Shown here: positions 42,401 to 50,719 of the stretch, in pieces
Numbering within the stretch: position 1 is the stretch's first letter
How the letters are laid out: every line of letters starts with the position of its first letter
Assembly: GCF_900113685.1 (NCBI RefSeq)
Contig: NZ_FOQG01000009.1
Location: forward strand, 107,468 to 171,467
Length of the DNA stretch: 64,000 bases
Direction: 5' to 3'
Source of the DNA: Nocardioides psychrotolerans
GTDB lineage: Bacteria; Actinomycetota; Actinomycetes; Propionibacteriales; Nocardioidaceae
Made by a program: the position numbers and the translations under genes
The notes under the pieces: model-generated
What the model was told of the DNA's origin: nothing
Databases searched by the model: none
The model's input: the letters and a program-made list of their open reading frames with translations, nothing else

Positions 42401-42707
42401 CGGCACCCAGCCGCCGGTGCCGCCGATCGAGATCGTCGCCAAGTTGACCGGCGTGAGCAACGGCCCGGCCAACGACAAGCTGAAGGTCAACGCGCCGTCC
42501 TCGGCCGCTGGTGCTGAGGTTCGACTGTTCAAGGTGATCGACGGTCGTCGGATCCAGGTCGGCAAGACCAAGGGCCTGAACTCGTTCGGCAACGCGACAT
42601 TCATCGTCCGGGACCGCAACGGGAACCGCCTCACCAAGTACGTCGCGGTGGTCGTCAAGACTGCTCGCACGCTGGGTGACGTCACGAACCCGAAGCGGGT
42701 TCGCTGA
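39480..42707 (+). CDS. Large secreted surface protein with repeated Ig-like (Big_1/invasin-type) domains
   Basis: This 1075-residue protein starts MNSSGIKRGLATTAITALAV and has a signal peptide ending in ATSASA. Repeated bacterial Ig-like modules carry the marker (V)KDQNGNP: KVTVTVKDQNGNPIPKVIVD, RAVIKDQNGNPVAGELVEYS, TVTVLDQNGNPAQGLQVEFV, with ANGEANYTFVASTEGTVNIT strands. The C-terminal ~85 residues (LTGVSNGPANDKLKVNAPSS, GAEVRLFKVIDGRRIQVGKT) are basic, with no LPxTG or membrane tail, so anchoring is unclear. GAAGGGA lies 6 nt before the ATG. Likely S-layer-like or adhesin. A strong stem-loop follows the stop. Confidence 0.85.
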   Translation: MNSSGIKRGLATTAITALAVTGIPFIATSASATPLATQATAALASADKVDILTVNDVSAKNDGTNTTVSIAATGGSNVTSIQFQYAPTAPAAGDPVNIGGPVARNADGLFVVEWDGNAGAGVTAVDLIAIPNTGLTNTDTEAATLLTNATAQTVELATEGSRGVFQSPYTADTGSQWVAVSGTNSNDAGAVTVSPLFAGAPGGTGATVTPVEGADTTATFLGIVDIKGYPYSPGTESNQLALRAVTGAGSTDDVEASTLYLQSINSITATAASNTVAGTGSTKVTVTVKDQNGNPIPKVIVDYTTPDDDSDVDTNPQPSPGAASLRTNGKGVAEFTLGAGSYTFIAETNAVPDGVANAGEKTAGPVTITSYTPVNTSLVAEPVVAGRADYDIDELDDDNDFRAVIKDQNGNPVAGELVEYSYTFDPAGAAPAGAPSTYAAAAGVTDSNGRITIPFTGSGTDVGTYTLNVRRPAVLGSGFIQGTPFTFDTNESEITFDEAPTASSAVNTSDTYSGKLALLGGLGALGGRTVNVEYTPTGDVVFSTTQPSGTTRVDADSVTAVTKADGTFSVSLTDPPVPANVTPTAETGTLTATAAAPIKDGDDPAGPADSTGALNVVFATSAAPAGSVATIVAITGNKTPGQAVAGTVQLRTAGGAAVPNTQVTLTVDKGFFTDGTNDPAPAVGADAGELKSLTQSITVTTDSAGDASFSVAIERDAGFDDDGLVKAIVTATVGTVTDTEDVDYSSANPLNGGTVELVESPAAEQSGPTDPASVNQSVLFDLVTTDQFGNRVGGEFVNVTENKPGASTTGGFSDFDNSGDISVFSDRAQTVTATATWVTDTYRYTTATGNGAPATVANGETLTDTADVVFEGIDFAASDFSISSNPEGTVVPGTAVTETVTVLDQNGNPAQGLQVEFVRSGAGGGETESRTTNANGEANYTFVASTEGTVNITAIVTDGSGQSETLTDTVTVDNGTQPPVPPIEIVAKLTGVSNGPANDKLKVNAPSSAAGAEVRLFKVIDGRRIQVGKTKGLNSFGNATFIVRDRNGNRLTKYVAVVVKTARTLGDVTNPKRVR

Positions 42708-42730
42708 TCTAGCACCACCACGTGAGGAAG

Positions 42731-42755
42731 CTCCGGGGCACCTAGTGCCCCGGAG
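42731..42755 (+). terminator. Stem-loop terminator after the surface-protein gene
   Basis: CTCCGGGGCAC (42731-42741), a CTA loop and GTGCCCCGGAG (42745-42755) form a perfect 11-bp stem 24 nt after the stop codon. No U-run follows, as is common in high-GC actinobacteria. Confidence 0.8.
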
Positions 42756-42819
42756 CGAGCTCTCAGGGGTTACTTCCGTATCCCCCTAGCAGCATTGCCC
42801 CAAGACGGGACGCACAGAC

Positions 42820-42869
42820 GCGGCCCGGGTTCCACTCTCACGCCGCTGCGAGAGTGAGGCCCGGGCCGC
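42820..42869. terminator. Long stem-loop between convergent genes
   Basis: GCGGCCCGGG and CACTCTC pair with GAGAGTG and CCCGGGCCGC around a GCCGCTGC-type loop, giving a two-part stem of about 17 bp. It lies 31 bp after the stop of the convergent gene at 42900 and would serve that transcript, perhaps both. Confidence 0.7.
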
Positions 42870-42899
42870 CTGTCGCATTTCGGCCCATGGTCAGTTTGC

Positions 42900-43979
42900 T
42901 CAGTCGAGCGATGCGCGGCGCACGGCATAGATCCAACGCCGGCGCGGGTGCTCGGAGACCGACCACAGCAGGTCGGTCGAGGGCCAGTAGGTGATGTCCT
43001 CGGGCCCCATCGGGGTCGCCCAGCGGTGCCGGCGCAGGGCGCCGGGCGGACCGACGTACAACGAACCCAGCCCCCACGGGCCCTCCGACGTCGTGACGTG
43101 CAGCCGGCCGCGGGCCATGACGGCGCCCTGCATGCGCCGCGTGCCGTCGTCGAGCAGGACCGGGCGCGCGAGGCCGTCCTCGGCCGTCGAGAGCAGGTGG
43201 GTGTCGGGGTCGAGGGCGAAGCGCGCGAGGCGGCGGGTCTGCTTGCCGCGGGCATATTCACCCACAAGCAACGACGGCGGCGTGGTCTCCCGATCGAGCG
43301 ACATGAACGAGTAGCGCAACCGCTCCTCGCCGTCGGCCGCCACGGCGCTGTAGGCGAAGCGCACCGGCAGGACATAGCGGTAGCCGTGGGAGGACACCCG
43401 GTCGTCCTCGATGCCGATGCCGGACGCGGGACCGGCCAGGTCGTCGGTGACCCGCAGCAGGTCGTCGAGGCGGCAGGTGTGGAAGCCCTTGGCCGTGGCG
43501 GCGACGTGGACGTAGGGGCCGGACCAGACGATGCCGCCCGCGTGCGCCCGCAGGGGAGCCAGGACCAGGCGGCCGTCCTCGAGCGTGGGCACGACCAGCA
43601 GGACGTGGCGGTAGCGGCGGGTGTCGAGGTCGAAGAACGTGAGGCGCGAGCCGTGGTTGCCGCTCTCGTCGCCGGGCAGCTTCTTGGCATACCAGGAGAC
43701 CGCGACGATCCTCCTGCCGCCGATCGTCTCGGAGGTGGAGGCATCGGCCGAGGTGCTGATGCCTTGGGGCCACCAGCGCTCGTCACGACGGTCGGCGGCG
43801 TCGAAGGTGAAGGAGCGGTGCACCTTGAGGCCGGGTGCGAACCCTCGCCGGCCCCGGCGGTCGAGGTCCCCCAGCATCGTCTCCAGGCCGATCCGGCCGC
43901 CGAGGAGCGCTGCCAGGGCGTCGATCGCGGCGACGTTCTCCTCGGTGCGGGTCAGGTGGAGGCCGGGGTGTGCTGGCAT
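42900..43979 (-). CDS. Conserved hypothetical protein
   Basis: This protein of about 359 residues starts MPAHPGLHLTRTEENVAAID, then LGGRIGLETMLGDLDRRGRR. A beta-rich body follows: RRIVAVSWYAKKLPGDESGN, GSRLTFFDLDTRRYRHVLLV, GIVWSGPYVHVAATAKGFHT, SSHGYRYVLPVRFAYSAVAA and GPEDITYWPSTDLLWSVSEH. The recurring W-x-x-hydrophobic strands suggest a beta-propeller. No signal peptide with this start. ATG at 43979 is used; earlier in-frame starts would overlap the upstream gene. Function not recognised. Confidence 0.75.
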   Translation of the reverse strand: MPAHPGLHLTRTEENVAAIDALAALLGGRIGLETMLGDLDRRGRRGFAPGLKVHRSFTFDAADRRDERWWPQGISTSADASTSETIGGRRIVAVSWYAKKLPGDESGNHGSRLTFFDLDTRRYRHVLLVVPTLEDGRLVLAPLRAHAGGIVWSGPYVHVAATAKGFHTCRLDDLLRVTDDLAGPASGIGIEDDRVSSHGYRYVLPVRFAYSAVAADGEERLRYSFMSLDRETTPPSLLVGEYARGKQTRRLARFALDPDTHLLSTAEDGLARPVLLDDGTRRMQGAVMARGRLHVTTSEGPWGLGSLYVGPPGALRRHRWATPMGPEDITYWPSTDLLWSVSEHPRRRWIYAVRRASLD

Positions 43980-44026
43980 GGGGTGACGGTAGTCGGCCGC
44001 AGCCAGGGCGGAGATGCGTGGCAGCC

Positions 44027-45463
44027 TCAGAGCCCTCGAAGCTGCCAGGTGGCGCGTGGGTCGCGGGCTGAGTTGCCGCGCCATTCGACAAGCTCTTCCT
44101 CGCGCAGGGCAGTAAGCACGCGCAATACCCAGGGTCGCGAGCGCTGAACCGCATCGGCGATCTGCCCCGTGCCCAGAGGCTGTCCGGCGGCGCGCAGCGC
44201 CTGGAGCACGGTGTTCGCGCCACGGGGGAGCCGAGTCTGCACTCGGGGGTCAAGTCGCGCGATGGCTGCCAAGGTCAGTCGGACACTTCCAGCGGTCTGC
44301 TGATAGACCGGATCAGACAAGCCGTGCGCTCGCATCTCGTCGAAGATCCGCCTGATTCCCTCTCCCAGCTCCTGGGTGATCGCGAGGTCGGCGCACACTC
44401 GCGCGATCCTCGGGTTGCGCGCATAGCGCGTGATGTCGAGGGGGCGCTCGGGGTTGACGATCCCGGGAAAGCGGCCTGGACTCTCGATCTCGATCCTGTC
44501 CGGGAAGATCTCGACGCGGATGTGGTCACCGGCGGCGCTGTAGGAACGGTGCACGACAGCATTCACAAGCCCCTCGAGCCAGGCATCGCGCGGCACGATG
44601 GGCGTCGCCGCGAAGCGCCCATCTCCCTGGAGCGCGCGTCGGCGTGGAACCCATGCGTCGATGAGGCGGCTGGCCTCGTCGATGACCCGGGGTATGGATG
44701 CCTCGAGGCGGATGTCTCCGCCGTCGAGGAGCGCCTGGTGTGCGCCCGTGCCGCGAGCTGTCGAGTCATAACGCAGCACGCGCACGTGGGCATGGGGGAA
44801 CAATCGGCCCGGGTTGGGTGCGAACAACAGGTAGGCGCCGACAGTCACCTCTTCCGAGGACGTGAGCAGACTCCGGGCGTGGAGCTGACGCTCGAAGGGG
44901 CTGTCGGGGCCCGCGCCGATCGCGTCACGGAAGTGACCGAGCAAATCGACGTCGAGGTCAGCCATGCTCACGCCGGCAAGGGCCCGGGCTTCATAGTGCG
45001 AGCTTCCGCGGTCGTAGAGCAGCTCCTGACGCTCGGCCGGTCCCAGCTTCACGCTCGAGTCGCCCACGCGGAGGTAGACGTCACCGTTGCTCATCTCGTG
45101 CACCGTCTCCCCGGGGGAGACACGAGCCACGAGCAGGGTGGCCGGGCTTCCTTCCGTGTCGACGACTGACAGTTCCTCGAAGTGGGTGCGCACGGGGGGC
45201 GATGTCAGGCTCATCGGAGCGCGACGAAGCTCGTTGACTTGCTTGGTCTCCGCGTCGATATCCTCGACGCGGCCTTGACTCAAGCCCACGACGACGATGC
45301 CTCCCTCGGCGTTGGCCAGCGCTGTCAGTGCTTCAGCAAACCTACGGGCAGTGACGCGAATCGACTTGCGTTCGAACCATTGGTCCTCGCGGAGCCCCAG
45401 GAGGCCGGTCGCCCGATCAGGAGCCGGGAGGTTGAGGCAGAAGTCCACGCGGTTCGACGACAC
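44027..45463 (-). CDS. Schlafen-type AlbA_2 domain / ATPase-like transcriptional regulator
   Basis: This 478-residue protein has an N-terminal AlbA_2 domain: REDQWFERKSIRVTARRFAE, ALTALANAEGGIVVVGLSQG, TLLVARVSPGETVHEMSNGD with YLRVGDSS. A middle ATPase-like helix-strand part follows (WLEGLVNAVVHRSYSAAGDH, IEIESPGRFPGIVNPERPLD, GEGIRRIFDEMRAHGLSDP). The C-terminal winged helix is TVLQALRAAGQPLGTGQIAD, AVQRSRPWVLRVLTALREEE. Proteins of this build act as transcriptional regulators or phage-defence-related factors. GTG at 45463 is 3 bp from a 25-bp palindrome, suggesting autoregulation from a near-leaderless transcript. Confidence 0.87.
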   Translation of the reverse strand: MSSNRVDFCLNLPAPDRATGLLGLREDQWFERKSIRVTARRFAEALTALANAEGGIVVVGLSQGRVEDIDAETKQVNELRRAPMSLTSPPVRTHFEELSVVDTEGSPATLLVARVSPGETVHEMSNGDVYLRVGDSSVKLGPAERQELLYDRGSSHYEARALAGVSMADLDVDLLGHFRDAIGAGPDSPFERQLHARSLLTSSEEVTVGAYLLFAPNPGRLFPHAHVRVLRYDSTARGTGAHQALLDGGDIRLEASIPRVIDEASRLIDAWVPRRRALQGDGRFAATPIVPRDAWLEGLVNAVVHRSYSAAGDHIRVEIFPDRIEIESPGRFPGIVNPERPLDITRYARNPRIARVCADLAITQELGEGIRRIFDEMRAHGLSDPVYQQTAGSVRLTLAAIARLDPRVQTRLPRGANTVLQALRAAGQPLGTGQIADAVQRSRPWVLRVLTALREEELVEWRGNSARDPRATWQLRGL

Positions 45464-45466
45464 ACA

Positions 45467-45491
45467 TTTACTCTAACATTTTTAGAGTAAA
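45467..45491. promoter_or_regulatory. 25-bp palindromic operator before the AlbA_2 gene
   Basis: TTTACTCTAA (45467-45476), CATTT, TTAGAGTAAA (45482-45491): perfect 10-bp arms in an AT-rich island within very GC-rich DNA. It lies directly upstream of the GTG start, where it would overlap the promoter. The gene product has a C-terminal winged helix and is the likely ligand. Confidence 0.75.
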
Positions 45492-45675
45492 TGGGAGTAG
45501 TCTTTTCCCCGCTACGTGAGAGTGGGTGAGAGTAGAGATCCTTGATCAGAGTTTCTGAGAGCGTTTCGGGCGGCAAATGACCAGGTGGGAAGCGCGTGCC
45601 TAGGTCCCGCCTGGTGCGGGCGCGAGACCGATGAGCGTTGTCCGAGTCCGTTCGAGTGGGTCCTACGATGATGCG

Positions 45676-46362
45676 ATGCAACAGGTCGTGGGAGCAGCCA
45701 TCGTGAGGCACGCGCGCGTCCTCGCCGCACGTCGTACGACGCCACCCGAGGCTGCGGGCCGGTGGGAGCTGCCGGGCGGCAAGGTGGAGGTGGGGGAGAC
45801 CCCGCTGGGGGCGATCGAGCGGGAGGTCGCCGAGGAGCTCGGCTGCGACATCGAGGTGACCGAATGGTTGAGGAGCCAGAGCGTCATCGGTGACTCCTAC
45901 GTGCTGATCGTCGCGCTGGCGCGGCTCTCCCGGGGCGAGCCGGAGGCGAGCGAGCACGACGAGCTGCGCTGGCTGAGCCGCGACGAGCTGCACGACGTCG
46001 ACTGGCTCGAGCCCGACCGGCCGTTCCTCGCCGAGCTGGCCCATCACCTCGGCCAGCTCGGGGAGACGGCCCCGTTGCTGCGCGCGATCCTCTTCGACGA
46101 GGACGACGCCCGCGCGGTCGCGCAGCGGCTGACCCGCGACGGCTTCGAGGCGAGCGTCCTGCGTGAGCCGTTCCAGGGTGAGGACGACGACGAGGACCAC
46201 CCGTGGGCGGTGCTCACCGATGCGCCCGAGCTGGTGCTCGAGGTGCTCGTCGACGACTTCGACGGGTGGCTCGACCTCGACGAGCCAGTCGCTGCGCCGC
46301 CCGGCGTCACACCCGTCGAGCTGCCCACCCAGCCCAAGCGTCTCCATCGCGACGGCACCTGA
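45676..46362 (+). CDS. Nudix (MutT-like) hydrolase with C-terminal RraB-like domain
   Basis: This protein of about 228 residues starts [20 protein letters not shown]. The Nudix box is [23 protein letters not shown], with all conserved Glu, Arg and Gly, at about residues 36-58. After about residue 135, [40 protein letters not shown] and [20 protein letters not shown] resemble the RraB/SPOR-like ferredoxin-fold module. It probably hydrolyses oxidised nucleotides such as 8-oxo-dGTP; the role of the second module is unknown. ATG at 45676 is chosen because the Nudix fold starts there. Confidence 0.88.
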   Translation: MQQVVGAAIVRHARVLAARRTTPPEAAGRWELPGGKVEVGETPLGAIEREVAEELGCDIEVTEWLRSQSVIGDSYVLIVALARLSRGEPEASEHDELRWLSRDELHDVDWLEPDRPFLAELAHHLGQLGETAPLLRAILFDEDDARAVAQRLTRDGFEASVLREPFQGEDDDEDHPWAVLTDAPELVLEVLVDDFDGWLDLDEPVAAPPGVTPVELPTQPKRLHRDGT

Positions 46363-46397
46363 CCGGAGCGTCCGTGGGCCTCACTAGGCTGGCGGGC

Positions 46398-47321
46398 ATG
46401 AGCCCCCCCGCCCACCGGCTGCTGCTGGTCCACGCCCACCCCGACGACGAGTCCATCGGCCAGGGCGCCACGATGGCGAAATACGCCGCCGAGGGGCGCG
46501 GCGTCACGCTCGTCACCTGCACGGCCGGCGAGATGGGCGAGATCTTGGTGCCCGAGCTCGAGCACCTCGCCGCCGACCGGGAGGACGGCCTCGGGCTGCA
46601 CCGCCGCGGCGAGCTGGCCGAGGCCATGCGTGAGCTCGGCGTGACCGACCACCGCTTCCTCGGCGGCTTCGGCACCTACCGCGACTCCGGCATGAAGTGG
46701 CACGACGACGGCCATGCGGTCGCCGCCGACCTGGTGCACGACAACGCCTTCTGGCACGCCGACCTGACCGCGGCCGCCGCCCACCTCGTCGAGGTCATCC
46801 GCGAGGTGCGCCCGCAGGTGCTCGTGACCTACGACGAGTTCGGCGGCTACGGACACCCCGACCACATCCAGGCCCACCGCGTGGCGATGTATGCCGCCCA
46901 GTTGGCCGCCGTGCCGTCGTACAGGCACGACCTGGGGGAGCCGTGGGAGATCGCCAAGATCTACTGGGGCGCCATGTCCGCGAGCCGCATGCGCGCCGGG
47001 TTGCGCGCCCTGCGCGAGTCCGGTGACACGACGAGCTTCGAGGGCATGGACCCCGACGGGCCGCTGCCGCCGTTCATCACCGCCGACGAGAACCTCGCGG
47101 CCATGGTCGACGCGCAGGAGTTCCACCCCCACAAGATGGCGGCCCTCGCAGCACACCGGACGCAGATCACTACCGACGGGCCGTTCTTCGCGCTGTCCAA
47201 CAACGTGGGTGCGACGGCGTGGGGCATCGAATACTTCCGGATCGTCAAGGGCCGCCCGGGTGAGGTCAACGAGGACGGGCTCGAGACCGACCTGTTCGCC
47301 GGCGTCCCCGCTGACCACTGA
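46398..47321 (+). CDS. mshB: N-acetyl-1-D-myo-inositol-2-amino-2-deoxy-alpha-D-glucopyranoside deacetylase MshB
   Basis: This 307-residue zinc deacetylase of the PIG-L/LmbE family has [15 protein letters not shown] near the N-terminus (zinc ligands His and Asp) and [17 protein letters not shown] (catalytic and zinc His), with the MshB-specific [20 protein letters not shown] segment. It removes the acetyl group from GlcNAc-Ins in mycothiol synthesis, in the cytoplasm. ATG 46398 follows the Nudix gene by 35 bp, so it may share its transcript. Presence of mycothiol synthesis supports an actinobacterial source. Confidence 0.93.
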   Translation: MSPPAHRLLLVHAHPDDESIGQGATMAKYAAEGRGVTLVTCTAGEMGEILVPELEHLAADREDGLGLHRRGELAEAMRELGVTDHRFLGGFGTYRDSGMKWHDDGHAVAADLVHDNAFWHADLTAAAAHLVEVIREVRPQVLVTYDEFGGYGHPDHIQAHRVAMYAAQLAAVPSYRHDLGEPWEIAKIYWGAMSASRMRAGLRALRESGDTTSFEGMDPDGPLPPFITADENLAAMVDAQEFHPHKMAALAAHRTQITTDGPFFALSNNVGATAWGIEYFRIVKGRPGEVNEDGLETDLFAGVPADH

Positions 47322-47328
47322 GCGCTCG

Positions 47329-47667
47329 GTGAAGGTCCTGTCGGCGCTCGCGCTGCTCGTGGGCGGGGCGGCCGTCGGGCTCGCGACCGTCGCGCTGCAC
47401 TCGCTGTGGTGGGGGCTCCTCCTCGGCGTGCTCGCCACCGCCGCGGCGCTGTGGGCGCTGCCGCCCGGGTGGTGGCTGCGCACGTCGTTCGGTGCCGGCT
47501 GGGCCGTCATGGTGGCCTACCTGTCGGTCCCGCGCCCCGAGGGCGACTACGTCATCTCCGCCGACGGGCAGGGCTACCTGCTGCTGGGCTTCGGGGTCGC
47601 CGTGCTGATCTTCTCGGTCGCGACGCTGCCGGCGCCGTCTGGGCGCAGGGGCCGCCTCCCGGGGTGA
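47329..47667 (+). CDS. Small integral membrane protein next to mshB (DUF6113-like)
   Basis: This 112-residue protein has hydrophobic spans LSALALLVGGAAVGLATVAL, LLLGVLATAAALWALPP, FGAGWAVMVAYLSVP and LLLGFGVAVLIFSVATLP, with the conserved short loop RPEGDYVI. Proteins of this shape follow mshB in many actinobacteria. GTG at 47329 is 7 nt after the mshB stop, so they form an operon. Function unknown. Confidence 0.75.
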   Translation: MKVLSALALLVGGAAVGLATVALHSLWWGLLLGVLATAAALWALPPGWWLRTSFGAGWAVMVAYLSVPRPEGDYVISADGQGYLLLGFGVAVLIFSVATLPAPSGRRGRLPG

Positions 47668-47693
47668 GAGCGCGTGCTTCGTAGGATGTGGTG

Positions 47694-49448
47694 ATGAGCC
47701 TGTGGGATGAGTCGGCGCGCGAGCCCGACGCGCGCCGTGAGCGCAACGGGGGTCGCGTGGTGCTGCTCGTCCTGGTGGGGCTGGCGTTGCTGGTCGGTGG
47801 CGGCTACGCCGCGGCCTACCTCGCCGCGGGCGACAAGGTCCCGCGCGGCACGACCGTCGCCGGCATCGACATCGGTGGCCGCACGCAGGCCGTGGCCGCG
47901 CAGGCGTTGGAGGAGGGGCTGGCCGACAAGGTCGACGCTCCCATCACCGTCACGGTCGATGACCGCACCGAGGTCGTTCAGCCTGCGGATGCGGGTCTCT
48001 CGGTCGACTACCTGGCGTCGGTCGCCGACGCCGGGGGTGAGCAGAGCTGGGAGCCCCAGCGGCTGTGGGACTACTACACCGGCGGCGACGACCTCGACGC
48101 CGTCGTGAGCGTCGACGACACGAAGCTCGATGCGTTGGTGGAGCGCCTCGGGGGCGACCTCGGCAGCGACGCCGTCGACGGAGCGGTCGACTTCCGGCGC
48201 GGCGAGATCGTGGTGACCGACCCCGTCGTGGGCGAGGGTCTCGACCCGGGGGCAACGCGCGAGGCCCTCGTCTCGGCGTACCTCTCCGACGAGGCGGACG
48301 TCGCCCTCACCCTCACCGACATCGCGCCCGACATCGACATGGCCGACGTGCAGGCGGCGCTCGACGACTTCGCCAACCCGGCGCTGTCGAGCTCGGTCAC
48401 GCTGGTCTTCGGCGACTCACCCGTGCGACTCCAGCCGCGTGACTTCGCCCGCGTGCTCGGGATGAAGGCCGAAGGCGGCGTGCTCGTGCCCGCGCTCGAC
48501 ACCGAGCGGCTCACCGCACTGGTCTCCGACCAGATCGGCGGGTCCGGCGCGCCCGTGGACGCGTCGTACGACGTCGTCGACGGCAAGCCCCGCGTCGTGC
48601 CGGCCAAGCCGGGCGTGACCTACGAGCCGTCCGTCGTGACCGACACCTTCCTGACCCTCGTCACGCAGCCCGAGGGCGAGCGGCAGATGGACGTCGAGGC
48701 GACCGTCGTCGAGGCCGACCTCACGACGAAGGAGGCGCGCGCGCTGGGGATCCGCGAGCGCGTGTCGTCCTTCACGACGTACTTCCCCTACGCGGAATAC
48801 CGCAACATCAACATCGGCCGGGCCGCCGAGATCGTCAACGGGACCGTGCTCGAGCCCGGCGAGACCTTCTCGCTCAACGATGTCGTCGGCGAACGCACCC
48901 GCGAGAACGGCTTCACCGAAGGCTTCATCATCAGCGACGGCATCTTCAAGGAGGACCTCGGTGGCGGGGTCTCCCAGATGGCGACGACCACCTTCAACGC
49001 CGCGTTCTTCGCCGGGCTGAAGGACGTCGAGCACAAGCCGCACTCGTTCTACATCGACCGCTACCCCGTCGGCCGTGAGGCCACCGTCGCCTTCGGGGCG
49101 ATCGACCTGCGCTTTCAGAACGACACCGACAGCGGCGTCCTCGTCGAGGCGACGCTGAGCCCCAGCACGCCGTCGTCGCAGGGGGTGCTGACGGTCTCGA
49201 TCTACTCCACGAAGACGTGGGACATCACCACCGCCACTTCCGACCGCTACGCCTACGTCTCACCCGCGACGCGGACCCTGGACACGCCCGACTGCTACCC
49301 CAACACCGGCTACTCCGGCTTCCAGGTCGACGTGTGGCGCTACTTTCGCCGCCCCGGCTCGGACGACCTGGTGCGCGAGGAGAAGTTCCACACCGACTAC
49401 ACCGCCTCCGACACGGTGATCTGTCGGCCGCCGGGCTCGATCGACTGA
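47694..49448 (+). CDS. VanW-family surface protein with G5-like/PG-binding N-terminal repeats
   Basis: This 584-residue protein has an N-terminal membrane anchor (VVLLVLVGLALLVGGGYAAA). Two peptidoglycan-binding-4-like repeats follow, beginning PRGTTVAGIDIGGRTQAVAA and RGEIVVTDPVVGEGLDPGAT. The C-terminal VanW domain contains FTTYFPYAEYRNINIGRAAE, GTVLEPGETFSLNDVVGERT and GGGVSQMATTTFNAAFFAGL with SFYIDRYPVGREATV. VanW proteins act in the cell envelope; biochemical role is unsettled. ATG at 47694 gives MSLWDES. Confidence 0.9.
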   Translation: MSLWDESAREPDARRERNGGRVVLLVLVGLALLVGGGYAAAYLAAGDKVPRGTTVAGIDIGGRTQAVAAQALEEGLADKVDAPITVTVDDRTEVVQPADAGLSVDYLASVADAGGEQSWEPQRLWDYYTGGDDLDAVVSVDDTKLDALVERLGGDLGSDAVDGAVDFRRGEIVVTDPVVGEGLDPGATREALVSAYLSDEADVALTLTDIAPDIDMADVQAALDDFANPALSSSVTLVFGDSPVRLQPRDFARVLGMKAEGGVLVPALDTERLTALVSDQIGGSGAPVDASYDVVDGKPRVVPAKPGVTYEPSVVTDTFLTLVTQPEGERQMDVEATVVEADLTTKEARALGIRERVSSFTTYFPYAEYRNINIGRAAEIVNGTVLEPGETFSLNDVVGERTRENGFTEGFIISDGIFKEDLGGGVSQMATTTFNAAFFAGLKDVEHKPHSFYIDRYPVGREATVAFGAIDLRFQNDTDSGVLVEATLSPSTPSSQGVLTVSIYSTKTWDITTATSDRYAYVSPATRTLDTPDCYPNTGYSGFQVDVWRYFRRPGSDDLVREEKFHTDYTASDTVICRPPGSID

Positions 49449-49518
49449 CCGTACGATGGAGCATGCGTCGATCGCTCGGAGCCCTGGTCGGGCTGGGTTT
49501 GCTCCTGGGCGCTGAGGG

Positions 49519-49601
49519 GGGCTGCATGAGTACCCGGATGTCCGGGGACTTTGGCTCTGGAGGGGTGTTGCAACACCCCTCCAGTGACAGACTCGCCCGC
49601 C
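49519..49601 (+). repeat. Left 83-bp inverted repeat
   Basis: Starts GGGCTGCATGAGTACCCGGA, ends GACAGACTCGCCCGCC. Contains the perfect 28-bp palindrome at 49557-49584 (CTGGAGGGGTGTTG and its complement). The six differences from the right copy fall in or beside this palindrome; the outer ~32 bp and the inner ~15 bp are identical. Confidence 0.85.
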
Positions 49602-49611
49602 AAGTGCGGTC

Positions 49612-50592
49612 TCAGGCGGTCGCCGTGCTCGCGAAGAGGAAGTTGCGGATCCGCATAGCGGTGCGCTCGGGGTAGGCCAGATCCGCCCAGGTGATGCGGA
49701 TGCAGCGCCAACCCGTCCGCTCGCAGATCCGTTCCTCGCGCCGCTTCTCGCGGATCACGGCGTCGGCGGCCGTCTCGCCCTCGCGCAGGTACTTCTCGTA
49801 CTTCACCCGTCCGTCGAACTCCAGGAACACCTTGTGCTCGGGCCATGCGAAGTCGACGCGTCCGAGGAAATTTCCGTCCGCATCGCGCATCTCGTACTGC
49901 GGCACGGGCTTTGGCAGGCGCTGCTTCCAGAACAGGCACTGGGTCCGTGACTCACCCACGGTCTCGATGCGGCCGTCCGCGAGACGAAGCAGAAGCTCGG
50001 TCGTGAGCGTGTCGGGCCAATGCTCCATGGAAGACCTTGGGCCCGTCGACAAGGCTCGGTAGCGCGAGTTCACCCTGTCGATCGTGGTCAACTTCTTGTG
50101 AACGAAGTGGTTCCACACCACCAGGCACTGCTCAAGGTCGGCCATGGTCGTCAGCTCGATGAGGGTCCGCTCAGGACTAGTGATCCGTACGCCGTTGCGA
50201 GCGGTCGTGTCGTCTGGCATCAGCAGACCCCGGTGCTGCTTGACCCCTGCCTCCCGCCGTCCTGCCTTGTGGTCGGTGCGGGTGACGTGCACGACGGACA
50301 GATCCAGCCCCCACATCGGCGCTCCCCAATCGGGCAACGACGACACGTGGCTCAGCACGAGGTCGGTCTTGCCGGCCTTGACCACGGCGCGGGCCGTCAG
50401 CCCATGGCGCCCCTCGTGGTCGAGCGCCTCCCACGCGTCATGAGCGACATAGGCGCCGTGGCGCAGCTTCTTGAGCACCTTGGCGTCCACCAGACGCGCG
50501 ATCGCACGGTCGGTGTAACCGTCGGCTATCAGGTCACGACGGAGCTGCACCGGGGCGAGCATCGGATGTTCGGGCGGGAGTGGTTTCATCAT
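49612..50592 (-). CDS. AbiEi-type winged-helix protein with C-terminal DUF559/Vsr-like PD-(D/E)XK nuclease
   Basis: This protein of about 326 residues has an N-terminal AbiEi_4-like winged helix: QLRRDLIADGYTDRAIARLV, DAKVLKKLRHGAYVAHDAW. The middle region is LVLSHVSSLPDWGAPMWGLD, VRITSPERTLIELTTMADLE. The C-terminal DUF559-like nuclease has GRVDFAWPEHKVFLEFDGRV (Asp, then E-x-D in the PD-(D/E)XK pattern), then KYEKYLREGETAADAVIREK and the final RTGWRCIRITWADL strand. Related orphan genes are usually annotated as type IV antitoxin-like; no AbiEii toxin is adjacent. It is the only gene inside the inverted-repeat element. ATG at 50592; an earlier GTG/TTG frame extends to 50691. Confidence 0.85.
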   Translation of the reverse strand: MMKPLPPEHPMLAPVQLRRDLIADGYTDRAIARLVDAKVLKKLRHGAYVAHDAWEALDHEGRHGLTARAVVKAGKTDLVLSHVSSLPDWGAPMWGLDLSVVHVTRTDHKAGRREAGVKQHRGLLMPDDTTARNGVRITSPERTLIELTTMADLEQCLVVWNHFVHKKLTTIDRVNSRYRALSTGPRSSMEHWPDTLTTELLLRLADGRIETVGESRTQCLFWKQRLPKPVPQYEMRDADGNFLGRVDFAWPEHKVFLEFDGRVKYEKYLREGETAADAVIREKRREERICERTGWRCIRITWADLAYPERTAMRIRNFLFASTATA

Positions 50593-50719
50593 GCGCCACC
50601 GCCTGCCCGAAGTTGCCGGCCTCGACTCATCGCGATCTCGCGCCTGTGGATGACCGTGCGGAGCGGCGTACGCGTCGGCGCCGTCGCGCACGCCTGAGGA
50701 CCACCCCCGGCCTGGACTG

